Assembly: GCA_905250885.1 (NCBI GenBank)
Contig: CAJNOQ010000172.1
Coordinates: 1-64,000, forward strand
From: Didymodactylos carnosus
Lineage: Eukaryota > Rotifera > Eurotatoria > Philodinida > Philodinidae
DNA length: 64,000 nt
Reading direction: 5' to 3'
Part shown: one piece after another, positions 1-14,700 of the stretch
Layout of the letters: each line of letters begins with the position of its first letter
Numbering within the stretch: the stretch's first letter is position 1
Position numbers and translations under genes: made by a program
The notes under the pieces: generated by a model
The model's input: only the letters and a program-made list of their open reading frames with translations
What the model was told of the DNA's origin: nothing
Database searches by the model: none

Positions 1-722
1 GAAGGCCAGCCATTGTATGTCTAATAACTTTGCACTGGAAGATGTTGGAGACCTGCGGTTTTCGTTATCTGAAACTAAAATCTTGGGGCAACAAGCAAAT
101 AAGAGAAAAAGTTTTTTCGAGTACTTTCAGGTGGTGTACCTTGCGTGGACATTTTTGTAAGAGTTTTCCGGCCACTAAAACATTTTCGGATTTTGAATTC
201 CTAGACGTCTAGCCAGTTTGAATGTAAAATGACTGAATCACATTAATTTGAAGTTCTATGGTCTATAAGGAAAAACTCGGTTTTGGGGAAATAAGCTCCT
301 ACCGACCTCGACTTTCATTTTAACCCAAAACAGACATTGCCACGATAATCAGCACACTCGATTACCTATGTCTCAACACTTTTTCAGGTTCCCCATCGCG
401 TCCGGACAGAGACAGGCATGTCCGCGGAAAACCTTTATAACTCCTGAACCACGAGAGATAGCAAGCTGGAACCAGTCTAGACTTGTAGAACTTGAGTTGG
501 GCGATCTTTTCGACATGTAGGAATTCAAAATCCGAAAATTTTTTAGTGACCGGAAAACTCTTACAAAAATGTCCACGCAAGGTACACCACCTGAAAGTAC
601 TCGAAAAAGCTTTTTCTCTTATTTTCTTGTTGCCCCAAGATTTTAGTTTCAGATAACGAAAACCGCAGGTCTCCAACATCTTCCAGTGCAAAGTTATTAG
701 ACATACAGTGACTGGCCTTCTT
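1..722. mobile_element. Foldback (long inverted repeat) element, left end cut by window
   Basis: About 210 bases at the left edge (1 to about 207) reappear inverted at about 507-718, with a unique spacer between them. Both arms run through the same landmarks, such as GTCTAATAACTTTGCACTGG at one end and CGGATTTTGAATTC near the spacer. The open frames on opposite strands here are simply the same arm read twice, so I do not call them genes. No transposase is visible. The left arm begins at base 1, so the element may extend beyond the window. It is a non-autonomous DNA element by structure; the superfamily is not identifiable. Confidence 0.75.
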
Positions 723-769
723 TTTTGAAATGGATAGTAGTCGTCATGCACCAATGTCAAGCAAACACC

Positions 770-1053
770 TATAAAGATCGTTATTTTTCACGATAATGAT
801 TCAGATCAAGAAAAATCCACTTTCATCTCTCTCTATCAATAGAATTGAATCCTGTTAAATTACCCGAAAAATCTGTTCAAATTGGTAAAAATTAAATTAA
901 AATAAAAACTTGCAAATTTCAAAAATCAATCTGTACCAATTTTAATGGGTTTCAATTTTATTAATAAATAGAAGAGACGAAAATGAATTTTTGTTATAGT
1001 TAAACTTGATTTGAATTAGGAGCTTGTTATAGTGAAAAATAACGATCTTTATA
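770..1053. mobile_element. Short TIR element (MITE-like)
   Basis: A 22-base sequence at 770-791 (core AAAGATCGTTATTTTTCAC) occurs as a perfect inverted copy at 1032-1053. The copies are outward-bounded by TATA, so a TA target duplication typical of Tc1/mariner-derived MITEs is possible. The roughly 240-base interior is AT-rich and non-coding. The element is about 284 bp. Confidence 0.6.
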
Positions 1054-2190
1054 AGTATTTTCTTAGAATTCGTGTATGTTTAACACTGACTATAATACTT
1101 TTGATTTCAATATATGATCACATACCGATGCATGATGTGTTTATCTTTCAAATAGCAGAGAGCTTGAATAACTTGCCACATAATTATTCCAATGAGATTT
1201 TCTTTAATTCCGAATGGATTTAACTGTAGAATATTACGACATGATCCTAAAAGACAAAATATATAAGAAGTCATTTTATTAGAATATAACTAGATGTTAG
1301 ATTCTAAAATATACCAAATTGAGCATAACGTATAACAAAATATAATTTTGAATCAATTATAAAACATTTTTTCATTGTCATCAAATTTGTATGAGATAAT
1401 TGACGATACCAAGCTATTCCTGTCTAAATTATACTAAAATAAATTATATAGATCGAAAAAACGATTATATTCATTTTTGAGTATTACTTACAATATATTT
1501 TGTAAAATTTGTCATTTTATCAAGATCAATAATTTTGAGTACATATTTTGTTTTCGATACATCTAAATTATCTGATATTAAATAAACACTTTTCTGAATA
1601 GCATCATCATTTCTTGTACCTTAAATTAGAGATAAAATGATGTATTATTATACTGCATAAAACAAAAGTATAATCATGCATTTATACCTAATACATCAAT
1701 TATATTGTAAGCAAGATGATGATCGTTCGACATCGAGTTTTGTACTATATCTAAAATTACTGAACAATATGAAACCAGATGACTACGAGAATAGTGAATT
1801 ATATAGCAAATTATCAAAAATAAAATTGATATGTGAATAATATTATAAATTTAGCAATCAAAAGACACAGGCGAATGGAAGACATAAACGATGATAAAAT
1901 TATTTAATTATTGCTATACTATTTTATAAATCATATTATCGTTTGTGACTTTTTAACTATTATTTTAACTTGAATATATTCCTTCATCGATTAACATTAG
2001 CTAATAAACATTAAATCATCAATATTATTTCCCTAACCATGACATAGCACCAGTCAAATTTTCAAATAAAAATTCATTTGATATTGTGCAGAGTATTTTT
2101 CATCAACATACCACTGGTGTTTATATTGATTCACGTTATAAACAACGATTTTTGTAGACCAAACATCCGAACGGACCAGATAAATTAAAA
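1054..2190. other. AT-rich intergenic DNA, nothing recognised
   Basis: Frames are short and broken and resemble no family I know. No splice-bounded exon series, RNA gene or repeat structure was seen. Confidence 0.5.
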
Positions 2191-2500
2191 TTAGGTATGG
2201 AAAGAATCGAGCGCTCGAGCGCATTTTACACGAACGTGTGTACACTGCACATTATTAAAATTTAGTGAGCGTAAGATTTAACTAATAATTAATCTCATAC
2301 TTTGAACTATGACAGTGCTACTGTCGTTAATCTAAAAGAGAAAAGTTTGTAGAAAATGCTTTTCGTAACTATTCAGTACATTTCAGTACATTTCAGTACA
2401 TTTATTTCAGTACATTTATTTAAATTAGAAATGACATGTGAGCGCGGTTCATCTGTTTCGCTCGAGCAACGAGCGCCCGTTCGATTCGTCCCATACCTAA
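2191..2500. mobile_element. Small TIR element with TTAGGTATGG ends
   Basis: The left end reads TTAGGTATGGAAAGAATCGA and the right end is its inverted copy with a few changes (CCATACCTAA at the boundary). The direct repeat TTAAAA abuts both ends and may be the target-site duplication, although the flank is low complexity. Inside lies a short tandem array of the 10-mer CAGTACATTT at about 2374-2416. There is no coding capacity, so it is a MITE by structure. Confidence 0.6.
2374..2416. repeat. Tandem repeat of CAGTACATTT
   Basis: Four near-identical copies of CAGTACATTT, the last separated from the others by ATTT. Confidence 0.8.
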
Positions 2501-2763
2501 TTAAAATCAAACAAACATACACAATAATTGCAGAAATTAATAATAATTAATATCGATATTAAGGGCGGTGCTATATCTTAAGGGTAGAAGATAAGTTTTA
2601 AAGATAGTTTTATTTCTACGTGAGATACAGTCTATAGTGCGATTGTCGACTCATAAAAATCGGATGCCTAGTTTTATTCAAAAGAATTGTTTTAAACTGA
2701 ACTTTTTAGAAAACACATAGCAGTGATTGTACTATCTGTTCAAACGAATAGTGGCTGCGATCA

Positions 2764-3885
2764 TTTTTTATAACTTATTAACGAAACAAGATGAAGACCT
2801 GCGCCTTTCAGTGTCTTGTGCCTAGGACTTGACAGTACTTTCCTATGTATAAATCAATTCTACAAATGTCTAACGTTTGAAAATACGCCTAAAAGAGAGC
2901 GACATCTATTATACATATCTGCTAAAACCCGATAGCTCCATCTACGATCGTTCTGGCAGAAGTGGATGTTTCCTGAGACACCTCAGAATCGGACTTTCTT
3001 GATATTTAGAAATTTGAAAACGCATGGAAACATAGGTTATCCACCACACTGAATCTCATGGCAATGTTTGTTTTTCGAAAGGCTTCAGAAAAGTAGTGAA
3101 AACCTATACTTGACCGAATCATCTATTTTTCACTATTGTCACCGAAAATTAAAAAGTTCATAACTCACTCACAATCGTTTCAGACTGCTTCAAAATACCA
3201 ACATATACTCCATTTTATCTGTGCTATGCCATGACTTTCAATAATACTTTCAAAAAACGAATACAAAGTACTTTGGTTTTTGAAAGACTTCCTAGAAAGC
3301 TTTGGGAATAAAGCAATGTTTCGTACTAATTTTTCCTACAAAATATGGTTAAGCAGATAAAATGGAGTATATGCTAGTATTTTGAAGCAGTCTGGAACGA
3401 TTGTGAGTGAGTTATGAACTTTTTAATTTTCGGCGACAATAGTGAAAAATAGATGATTCGGTCAAGTATAGGTTTTCACTACTTTTCTGAAGCCTTTCGA
3501 AAAACAAACATTGCCATGAGATTCAGTGTGGTGGATAACCTATGTTTCCATACGTTTTCAAATTTCTAAATATCAAGAAAGTCCGATTCTGAGGTGTCTC
3601 AGGAAACATCCACTTCTGCCAGAACGATCGTAGATGGAGCTATCGGGGAGCTAGCAGATATGTATAATAGATGTCGCTCTCTTTTAGGCGTATTTTCAAA
3701 TATTAGACTTGTATGGAAAGTTAGGGAGCGACAATCTAGTCTCTGAAACATCGATCAGGTACATCGTGGTAGACGTCGTTGATAGAATTGATTTATACAT
3801 AGGAAGGTACTGTCAGGTCCTAGGTACAAGACACTGGAAGCCGCAGGTTTTCATCTTGTTCTATTAATAAGTTATAAAAATAATA
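2764..3885. mobile_element. 1.1-kb foldback element with arms of about 540 bp
   Basis: The two halves are inverted copies of one another almost from end to end. AACAAGATGAAGACCTGCG near 2787 matches the reverse complement near 3862. GATAGCTCCATCTACGATCG occurs at about 2930 and inverted at about 3640. The ACTCACTCACAATCG block near 3170 is inverted near 3405. The unpaired centre is short (about 3230-3340). There is no coding capacity. Divergence between arms is only a few percent plus small indels, suggesting either recent spread or arm gene conversion. Confidence 0.85.
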
Positions 3886-5710
3886 ACCGATAATAGTTGT
3901 AGTAACAACCAAGTTTAACAAATAAAATCGGTTAGAAAACTTATCTGTTGACGCTAACAGATTATTTACAGACAAGGGAAAAACTATCGAAGTGTGAATG
4001 TATGCACTGAATAGGTATCAAATCATTCTACCCTTACATTGGGGGGCAATGGTGTGAATATCTCGTCAAAAAATGAAAGTGTTTGTTGTTGTTTAATTCC
4101 TGATAATAGAATATGAACTTCGACTCTTTGAACATCGTTTTTTGTGAAAAAAATATTTTGTCGTATTCGAAATGTTAGAAGAAGTTGTTTGAGAAAACAT
4201 CTAAAAATTATCAAATTTTTATTTTCATTTAAGTGAGACGGTTTTGTATGCTAAAAAGACGTGTACACTAAATCTACACTCTTTCTGTTGATAAATGGTA
4301 AAAAAATTTTTCGGTTTGAATTTAAAATCAAGGAGAAAACAAGTATTTTTCGAGCTAAAAAGTTGTCCAAAACTAACACTTCAGTATAATAAGTTTCCTA
4401 CTTCTCTCCAGCTTTCAATCGAGTTCAAACTTTATATATTTTGTATTACATCCAAACGTTTTCATGTAATAACTAGTGTTCTGCAGAAAATAACCATATT
4501 TAATGGAAACAAATGGTTTATTCAGAATCAGCGCATGAAACCGTAACGAACCTTGTATAAAACAATATGTCTTGAAATAAAAATTTTTTGTTTTTGTACA
4601 CTACTGTAATTGTTTGAAAAGATTAATGTTTTCTAAAAACGTTTATTTTTCGCTTATAAGAAGGTTGTGGGAATGACTGAAGAGTGATAATAATCCATAT
4701 AAAAAGATCTATTCGCAAAAGGCTTCTAACGTCTACATCACAAGTCAAAAATTGTCCGCTGCATCATGCATTCTTCACTCGATGAAACAATAGTTCTACG
4801 TTGAACATTCTTCAAATCAGATGAATAGTATATTCATGTAGTCAAATCTAAAATATAGAATAAATACCAGAAGTATTTTCTCTAACATAGTATATCAAAA
4901 GTTCAATGACGTATTTGACAATCATTTTTTAACATTAACTTTTGTTTAGCTATAAGTAAAACTATTCATTTTCATATCTTTTCGAATTGCACAAAATAGT
5001 ATTCTTACTTTACTTTCATCTCGAATGAAGTAAACGGAATTCGAAGAGATAAATGAAGTTTATTATATGAGTAGATCCTCTATATACACTCACAGTAATT
5101 ATATGAAGAACTTTTATTTTTTATGACGCTAATTAGACAATAAACGGCTCTGTAATCGAAACGCACTCGAAAAAATGTGATACAAATAGTATGAATTATT
5201 TTGATATGGCTTAAAAGAAAAATGGAAGTTTGTTTATAACACGAAGTTAAGTGGTATTCTCAATATCAATCGAACCTTTTGAAATAAGCAAACAAGAGAC
5301 TTTAGATCTTTCGTTTTTTTTTTCTTTATGTTTTAATTGTAACAAATGTACTAAGACAAAGAACATGCTTTTACACAATAACACAATAAAAAACCTGCTG
5401 CAAACACAGTAATGAACAAATTTAGCAAACGATTGTTTTATATACAACGCGTTCTACGTGTATGAATAAAAAAAAAGAAACGATCATAAAATTTACCAGT
5501 AACATGAAAAATAAAGCATTTAACTTCTTGTATATGGACAAGAAATGACCTTCTTTTCACAAATATTCAATAGAAGCAAATGCATACATATATCGAAGCA
5601 TAATAGATTTTTCAATTAGGCATTTTTCTCATGCACGGATAAAAGAAAAACAAATACTGTGGTGGTACCTAAATAACAGATTGACAAAAAAACAAAAACA
5701 TAAATGAACA
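3886..5710. other. AT-rich intergenic DNA downstream of UBR5
   Basis: This separates the foldback element from the 3' end of the UBR5 gene. It should contain the UBR5 3' UTR, but no clear polyadenylation signal was picked out. No gene, RNA or repeat is supported. Confidence 0.5.
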
Positions 5711-8700
5711 TCATACAAAGCCGAATTGTTTTGTTTTAATTGCATAAAGTAATTTTGTTTTTAATATTGTTTTTGATGAATATAATGGAACATATAAACG
5801 ACTAATACATGTATTAGCTGTTGGTAAATGTTGATCATCAGCTGGACGAATTGTCACAGACGGCATGGGTTGAAAACCACCTTCAGATGCGGGTAATGCT
5901 GGGCTACCTGTCCAAAAATACACCTTAAACAAAAGAAATATTTTAGTATGGAATGATTAACTAAAAATGCAATCAAAATATGTCGACGACGAAACAAATT
6001 TATCTCTTACCAGATCTTGTTTTTCAACTGTGCCAAATTTTTCTAGTACAGACCAAAACCATTTTTTAAATTGTGTAATTCGCTCACCAGCTTCACCTAA
6101 ATAAGAGACAATGGAGAACATTTGTTTTCTATCAAATTTATTTACTATCCAACAAGTACATACCACTTTCATCATTAAATGTTGTATAATTCGTTAATGT
6201 TGTTATATTTATATTTCCACTTCCGTTCAATAATAGACGAAAATCTTCTGCACTTAAACCATCTAAGGCATTTGAAGGTAATACATCGAATACACCCAGT
6301 CGAATGTGCTAAAAACATACAAAACATTATCCGTATTCATCTGTAAAAACACGACAACAATACTATCAAGTAGTGTAAAAAATGTATTGATGAAGACTGT
6401 CATAATTTGAGATAGAGGATGCTTGCTTACATGAAGTGATTGTTCAACTAATTTAACCATTCTAAATTCAGCATAACGTTTAATAAAATCATATAAATTG
6501 GAATAGGTTACATCTTTCGATGATCCATCAGGAATGAGATCATATGTTTCACCTCCCTATGAATGAGAACAAAAAAAATGTTTATATAGTTTATTTTAGT
6601 TACAAAACAATTTTTCTTCATACTTCTTTATCTGTACAAGTTAAAGAAAATGTCAAGTGTAAATCTTTTACACTTTGTCCATTCGTTTTTTCAGCATCAT
6701 ATGCTGCACGACGTAAATTTTCATATATAGAGGAATCGAAAAAGGCTAAATCATGCCAACGTATACGACGATTTAATATATATTTAATTACATGACGACA
6801 CATTGGCAATGGAAGTAATTCATTTTGAAGTAAACATAAACCAATTAATCTACAATAGAAAAGAAAACATATAAGGATAAAAAGAAGAAAACATTTTATT
6901 AAGTACTTAAATATATTGAATAAACTAAAAACTATTCACATATTCAGGGTTTAACGTATGAAAATACCCATCACTATCTAACATATGAGTCAATATTTCG
7001 AAATAGGATTTGGTGTGTGATCAACTTGATTTTCATTTTGAAAATTAACTAACTAAATGGTTACCTTCCAACATTTCTATATGCAGTTAATCTTTCTGTT
7101 GTATATTTTCCTGGTCTTGGTGCATAAAATCCTTTCTTATCCGGTTGCCAAAATAATGGTGCATATTCATCTAATTGTTTATCGAATGTTGTTTGTTGTG
7201 GCTGCGGTTGAGATGGTAGAGGTTGTTGTTGTTGAGACGGTTTACTAGTTAATGATGATGATGTTGATTCTGTTTGAACATCTCTAAACATTTAAAATAA
7301 ATAAAATTTAAATATTCAACTTATTAAATAATCTTTGAAGAATGTTACCTTGTACTATGTGACGTCAATACATTCATGGCTTCTTCAACTTTCACTCTCA
7401 AATCATCATCCGTTGAACTTGAACTTATCCGTTGTAGTTGTAATGTTGGTAAACCTTCTAATAGCATACCAGTTATTTTTTCAGCGTGAAACTAAAACGA
7501 AACGATTCATAATGTAGAAAATTTTGACGAGCAATTTTTTATAAGAATGGACAAAGATAGAAAGTTCAAGTTGTTGGAAGGCACCATATGATCATCGAGT
7601 ATTGAAAACAACAAGAATGTTTCCAAAACTTTTCAAAAAAAAAAATAGCTATCATTTTTCAAGAGAATTGATTGTTAAGTTGTACTGTATCCTTGATTAT
7701 CCTTGATTTAGATCAAAGATCTTTTCGAGAAGCACATTTTATGCACTACTATCGTCGTTAAGATGTTGGTTCAACATCAACTATATGTCAAAAGGTTTAT
7801 AGTAATAGTTCGAGTCAAATTTTTCTTAAGAAAAACATTCCTGATTTTTATGAGAGAATATTTTCGTTTAAAATAGATACGATAGATAGATTGTCCATAA
7901 CTGAGTTACTAGAAAGTAATTAGACATTTTTGAAAGATTATATTTTCTTTCGTCAAATAAATTAATAAAAAATGTTTTTTGTATAAGAAAATCTAGATAA
8001 TTCTTTGACAATAATACTGTACAGCTTAATTTGCTGCTCTTAATACACACTAATTATAAGATAGAAATTTCATCGAATTCTGACAACTTCAACTTTCCAT
8101 CTCTGACTACTTTTACAAACAATATTTTTAAAAAACCAGCAAACATACCGGTTGAATGGCAGCTACTTTTGGATAAATGGTTAAACCAATTTTAGTTTTA
8201 CTTGGTGTCCAGTGATCAGCAGAAGATTCATTTGAGCTCGTTGAATCTGTAGTAGTGGTTATTGCTGGATTTCCGGCTGTTGCAGAAGTTGGTGAGCCTA
8301 GGGATACTGATGGAGACATAACGGGTTTGAACGGACGAGCTTCAGATGACAGTAACATTGAACGACGTAAATAGGTTGCTATTGTACGTCGTTCTCTTGA
8401 GCGTTGTTGACGTGGATTTGTTGATAAGGCAACAGCACCCACAGCTGCAGCTGACGAACCACCATACGTTCCAAGTTCCAGATGTGATAATTTTTCATCC
8501 GACAATATAGCCTTAATAATGAAGATAAAAATACTTAGTATTTCTGTGCTGTATTCCATTGAATTTAAAAAATATTAACTCATATAAAGTTGTTTACCTC
8601 GACAATAGCTGCATAAAAACTTCTTGCCACCCCACTACCTTCGCCTGGCTCATCTTTAAATGTTACTTTCACTCTTTGCACGGCTAAAGGTGGCGTTGTC

Positions 8701-11700
8701 GACGATGAATTTGTATTTTGATTTCGATAATAATGAGAATTTAACGTGCGAAATGTTTTTGAAATAAGTAATGCACGATCACGTTCCATCGATTCAAATC
8801 GAATATCTTTCTGGTGTAAATTTTTTAGACGTTCCATGTCGTGTCTAAAACGTTGTTCACGTGCTTGAAATCCACCGGATTCATAAATAATTGATCCTGG
8901 TTCAGCTCCAACATCGTCAATAAATATTTTTACAAACAATTCAAGACTATAACGCCATCTAGCCATTAGATATTCATAAGAACCAGTAGGAAGGGCTCTG
9001 GTTGTTGTTGTTGATGTTGTTGCTGTCACAGGCGCTGTTGGCAATTGTCTAGAATAGAACATAAAATTGAATGGACGCAGTCATAATGAATAAACTGAAC
9101 AAACTTGTTAGGTGTCGGAGTATGTTGTTGTTTATTAGTTGTACTTAAACCAGAACTTAAATCGAGCAAAACATCAACAGCCATACCTAATAATAAAAAA
9201 GAGTTGGACTTCAAACTGACAATTCAAATTTCTCAGTATAGCTTCAAAATATTAAACACTTACGATCATCATCTCGTTGTTGCGTTTTTGTCGTTTTATC
9301 ATTTTGCATTTCAATGTCTAAAAGAAATAAAAATTTATTATACTACTCAAATAATTTCTGTTGAATGTTTATAGAAACTATACCATCTTGATTTTGTCGT
9401 TTAAATCCTTTTGCATAATTTGGTTGTATAAAATCTGGTATTGAATGTTCTCGATCCGACATTCCAAGTCGACTTGGTAATTGTGCATAACGTTGAGCTG
9501 CATTCTCATATAAAAATCTTCCAAATAAATCTTCTTTGCGACATGTTGGCTGTAACAACTGAGGACGACAAGCTAATGGCAATGAATCATCAACTGGTAT
9601 ATGAAATGGATCAGGTGCTAATGAGCCAAGACAAAGTGTTGAATCGGAACGATGAAAAAATTGATCACGAGGTAGTGTTGTTGGAATGTCTGTATGATTA
9701 TCGCCTAGAACTGAGAAAGAAATCAGTTTAGTTAGAATCGGCTTCATTGACATCTCAAAAAAGAACATTAAAACGTACTCATATCTTCTGCATTTAGTTC
9801 ACTTGTATCTTGATCATTAATATCTCGCCATAATGTTACATGTTGCAAAGTTTTAAATGTTGTTGAATCGTGTTCTTGACTCTCTCTTAGATAATAAATA
9901 AATGAGTCGAATATGTAGGCAATATGTTTATAGGAGAGAACATCGAGGATTGGTAATTGATCACCGTGTTCATTTTCAGGCATACGCATTAATGATAATG
10001 AATAATTAAGAAAATCTCGGCGATTGTTGATAACAGGTTCTAAAATGGAAATCAAACAATGTGCAATGCTTTATTTAATATGTGAGTATCTACCGAAAGA
10101 TAGCCTAGTGCCATACTTTGATGTGATCGAGAATTGATGAATAACATAAAAGCAACTATTTATTCATATTAGCTCTAACCTGTTGTTTGTGGATTTGTAG
10201 TTAAACGATTTGCTGTTGTTTTCTTTTTTGTGTCTAGTTTTGCTCGTTCAACTGTTGTTCTTAAAAATCGATTTCCTTGTATTGATGTGTCCGTATCATT
10301 TGAACTAAGATTACTCAGCGATATTCCAAATCTTATTTGAGATTCAAACGAATCCATTATTGTACAAAACCATTGCCACGTTGGTAATAATCGTTGTTCT
10401 AATTCAGCCTGAAATCAAAACATATTGTGTAAAAAACATCCATACGAACATCAATAACAGAAATGTTGCAACAAATTTCAATCGATAGACATTCACACTT
10501 TTAGATTAACAAAGCTTAAAATGTATGCGTGATAAAGAGTATATGCCAGTGTATTAACTTATTCAAGTTATCAAAAACCATGTATATATATATACTCACC
10601 TGAATAGCATCTAGAGTATCGTTTGGATCTGTGTTTGGTTGTGATTTTGTGGGTGTTTCTGGTATGATATCATGATATAAAGGAGAAAATGCTTCAGATG
10701 TGACTGTAAACGATGGCCATTTAAGTAAAAGATCTGTTATTTGTTTAACTAGAATTGCAAATGCTCGAGCTAACATTGCATTTGTTGTGATTGTAGATGA
10801 AACAGAGCTGTTTTGTTGTTGTTGTTGTTGTTGAGACTGGTGTTGATGAGATTGTTGTTGGACTGCTTGCTGTTGTTGACTAGTTGATGTATTCGATGGT
10901 TGAATTTGACGGCGAGGATGTGTTTCACCAAATAATGAACCTATTGCGAAATCGGTATAAATTATTTGTAGATACTTTTAAAGTAAGTTTATATTTACCT
11001 TGTGTACGAGTTGTTGTCAGGCGTGTTGAAGTTGTATTACTTGTTTGATAAGCCGGTGACGGAACTGTCGTTGCCGTTATTCCTGCAAGTGTTGAAGGTT
11101 GTTGTTGACTTGTAGAACGATCGCCAACTGTTGCTGTATTACCCATTTGATCTCTATTATCATCAAATGAAATTAATTCTTGTTGACTTGTTTCATCTAA
11201 TACACTGTCGCTTCGAACGCTATCAGCATCATCATTTGTCGATTCTCCACTATCGTCATCTAAATAGACATTACTCTAGAATACTGCATCTGCTATTAAT
11301 GACAAGCATTTATTTGTACATCAAAGAGTAATGAGCAAAAAAAGATCGCTTTAGTTTCGATTAGAATTTGAGTGATGGACAATGTCTACTTTGCTACGAA
11401 TACTTTTACTCATCCTCAAATGACTTCCAACGAGGCTATTTGCCGGGGTATTTTTTTCTTTTAGTATTAAGTGTATGTGTTTAAATAAAACTTCTCTCGT
11501 ACCAGAAAACACAGCCATACCAGGATCGCTTCCAGCCGTTGCAGATGTTCGTTGTGCATTTGATAATCTCGCACTTCTGTTACTTTCATTGTCCGTATCG
11601 GATTCAGCTAATAATTCTAGTTCCATTTCAGATTCATTGTCACTTAAAACACCTGTACCTCCATCACGTGTTCCACCGATACCTGTCCCAGTTGTTGTTC

Positions 11701-14700
11701 GATCAGTTCCACCATGTTGAGATTGTGTATCGGAATCATCATCATCTACCGTTCCAACACCCGTCTCTAAATCATTGTCTAAATCTTGTTCAACAATATC
11801 CGTATAATTTTCATCACTCGAAACCCCTGGCCGTAATTCACGCGACCTAAACAGATACGAATTGAAAAAATTTAAAAGAAAAATATACTCAAATTCAAGG
11901 TATCTATTCATCCTCTACTTGATGTTGCAACGCTTTTTTTTATAGTCGTATATTTATGGGCGATAATTAATTTGTTACTAATCAAGTTTTTCTTTTACCG
12001 TGTTTCATTCGATGTCGGAAGTGATGCTGTGCCGGTAGTGGCAGTTGTGACTGTAGTTGATCCAACACCTATTGTTGATGCCGACCATCGTACATTATTT
12101 GTACCTCCTCCACCACTAGATGTGGATACGGCGTTCATATTGGACAAATTATTTTCTTGATAAGCACGATAATATTGAGAATCAACATTGAATACTTCTT
12201 CCAAACCCTAAGACAATAAGATGATTGTTAATAAAAGATAGGAAACGGAATGCAATCATCTAAAAACTTTGGCAAAATCGGTATCTCATACAAAAAGAAG
12301 ACCTTATTTACTAGTGGTAAACAATTTTGACTAAAAAAGGATCGATCGCACAACTTTTTCAAATTCAGTTTTCAAATTATTGAGAGAAAACAAAATATGT
12401 TGAATGTTCAAAATGGAGTTAAGTTCATGTTCTTTGAACATGAAAAAAAATACTCCATAGTTGAATGAAGTAAAACGCTATGCATTCTGTGAATGGTGAC
12501 TTGGAAGTAATGCGATATTTTTATTTCCTACTTTAAAGATATTGAAATAAAGTTTAGAAACGACGTTCTATTGTCAAAAGAGAAAAAGCCATAAAGAGGA
12601 AAGTTACATGCACAGATAACGGTGTAGCTTAGAGGCCATTTACGATATATGACTAAAAAAATGCATTCAAGTATTAAACAAGATTTCGACTAAAATTGTT
12701 TCTAATGCGAAAAAGTTCTGCGATTATGAAAAGTACTTAGACTATAACGATCATTCCCTGTCCAAAATTCAATTAATGAATTCCTACTATCCGTGTTTGT
12801 TTTAGCCAAATTCTCTGCAAACTAGCTTCCATCCATAGCATGACAGAGTGATTTAGAACATAGTGAAGAAAACACATGCCAGCGATCATGTTGGAAATTA
12901 CATGTCGTAACGATAACCTGTTTCTCCCTATATTCCGCGATATTATCTCTATTGTTTTGAGAGTATAGTTGGAGATAGTACGTGTCTGTCATTTTTATTC
13001 GTGTATACTAAGACAAAAATATTTTGCTGAAAATTTATGGTAATTCTAACATCATATGTATTTATAAAAAAACACCTCTCTATTTTGATGTGCACAAGAA
13101 TGAAATTAAGATGAACGGTGATGAGCATGGAAGATAGTAACTCTATTATATTTTTATGTAATGAAAACTGTTTGCTTTTTACCTGTATAGCATCTGTGTG
13201 TGTTGAAACAAGTTGAAAATGCGCCGTTGGTTTTGCACATCCATATCTCACCGGTGCTATTAATGCTTCAGCCATACTGGCCAACTCTCTAATGGATATT
13301 TTAATTAATGTTTGAAATATTCTTTTACAATGTTGAATTATCATCGATGATGTTGTTTGGATTTGTGGATGACAAGTACCTGTTCCCGTTGCTGTTATTG
13401 TTGTTCCATTTACAGTTGTTGCTGAGATAAAACGTCGTATTCCTGCACCTACGCTAGTAATATTGCTACTATTAGCAGTAGTAGATAATGTTGTTCCCGC
13501 TGATTTGTCTGGTAGAGATTCAATGCTTAATGTCACAAATAATCTCAATACACTTCTTACAAATCTAGCTGCAGCGTATTTTGCTAATTGTTTATTAACA
13601 GGATTAGACATTTCTCGTAGTAATGTTTGCAATAGAATGTCGATCATATCATTTTGATTTTGTAATTGTTGCTGAGATTTTGTCATTATTGTACTACCTT
13701 GCTTAATATTACATTTTGACAATAATAAATAAGTAAAACGATCTAATTGAGTTGTTTGTTGTTGTTGTTCCAAAGAAAATAATGTTTCATTATTGTATGA
13801 TAATAATGTCGAAGATGATGACGAATGTGGTTGATCAGACGCTTTTTTCGTACTTGGATCATCACTTGTACAACCACATAGTAACATCGATTTAACGCCA
13901 CACCAGTCAGCTAGTATTAGTTCTAATGCACGACGACCTGGATAAAACAAAAATAAAAAAGAATATTATAATTAATATTCACATATTTTTTACTACTTAC
14001 AAAATTGGGGTGGTTCGAGATCATGATCAGGTACGTTATTTGTTGCCTGTCCTTGACTATCATTATTATCTGTTGGAGGATTATTTGTACTGTTCGCTGA
14101 TGGATTCACTTGTTGTGTATGTGCCAATTTTTTTGTTTGTGTTGATGCTCCGCCTGTTGCTCGTTGTTGTTTTGTTTGTTGAGCACTCTGTTGTAGTTGT
14201 TGCTGTTGAGCAGATTGTGTATTCTTTCCAAACTGTTGTTGTTCGATAATTTGTCTACCAACCGTTTGTGTTAAATAAAGTAAAATGTTTTCATATCTGT
14301 TATTTTTCATTTGTACTAAATTTGTTTCCATTAGTAAAAGTTTTAATAGTTCTAAGCGTTTTAATTGTTCACCACCAATCAATGATTTACATTTACATAC
14401 TTCCCAACAATCACAATAAGCGGTCGGTGATGTTCGTTTAAGACGGCAATCGTGACCTTTGTGACATGTTTGAGCACATTCTGTACAACAGCACAGTGTA
14501 CCATGAAGACCACATGTTTTACATTCAAATATATCTTGATTTATGTGCTCTTCACCGGTCCAGGTAAATGAACATGTATCATTTGTACAAATAGTATACA
14601 ACGGTGAATCATCGAAATTTGTACAATCAGATGGATAAATCATTCTCATTAATATCGATTGATATTCCGAATGATTTATATTTGGAACATCTAAAAAAGA

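Noticed and set aside
362-760. 132-codon minus-strand frame and its plus-strand counterpart at 30-212
   Set aside because: Both are the same inverted-repeat arm read in opposite directions; no known protein and no splice structure.
2441-2500. tRNA B-box-like GTTCGATTCG
   Set aside because: No A box or cloverleaf around it; it belongs to the terminal repeat of the element at 2191-2500.
11475-12160. Several plus-strand frames rich in valine and histidine
   Set aside because: Antisense of acidic, Thr-rich UBR5 exons that fit the gene model in phase.
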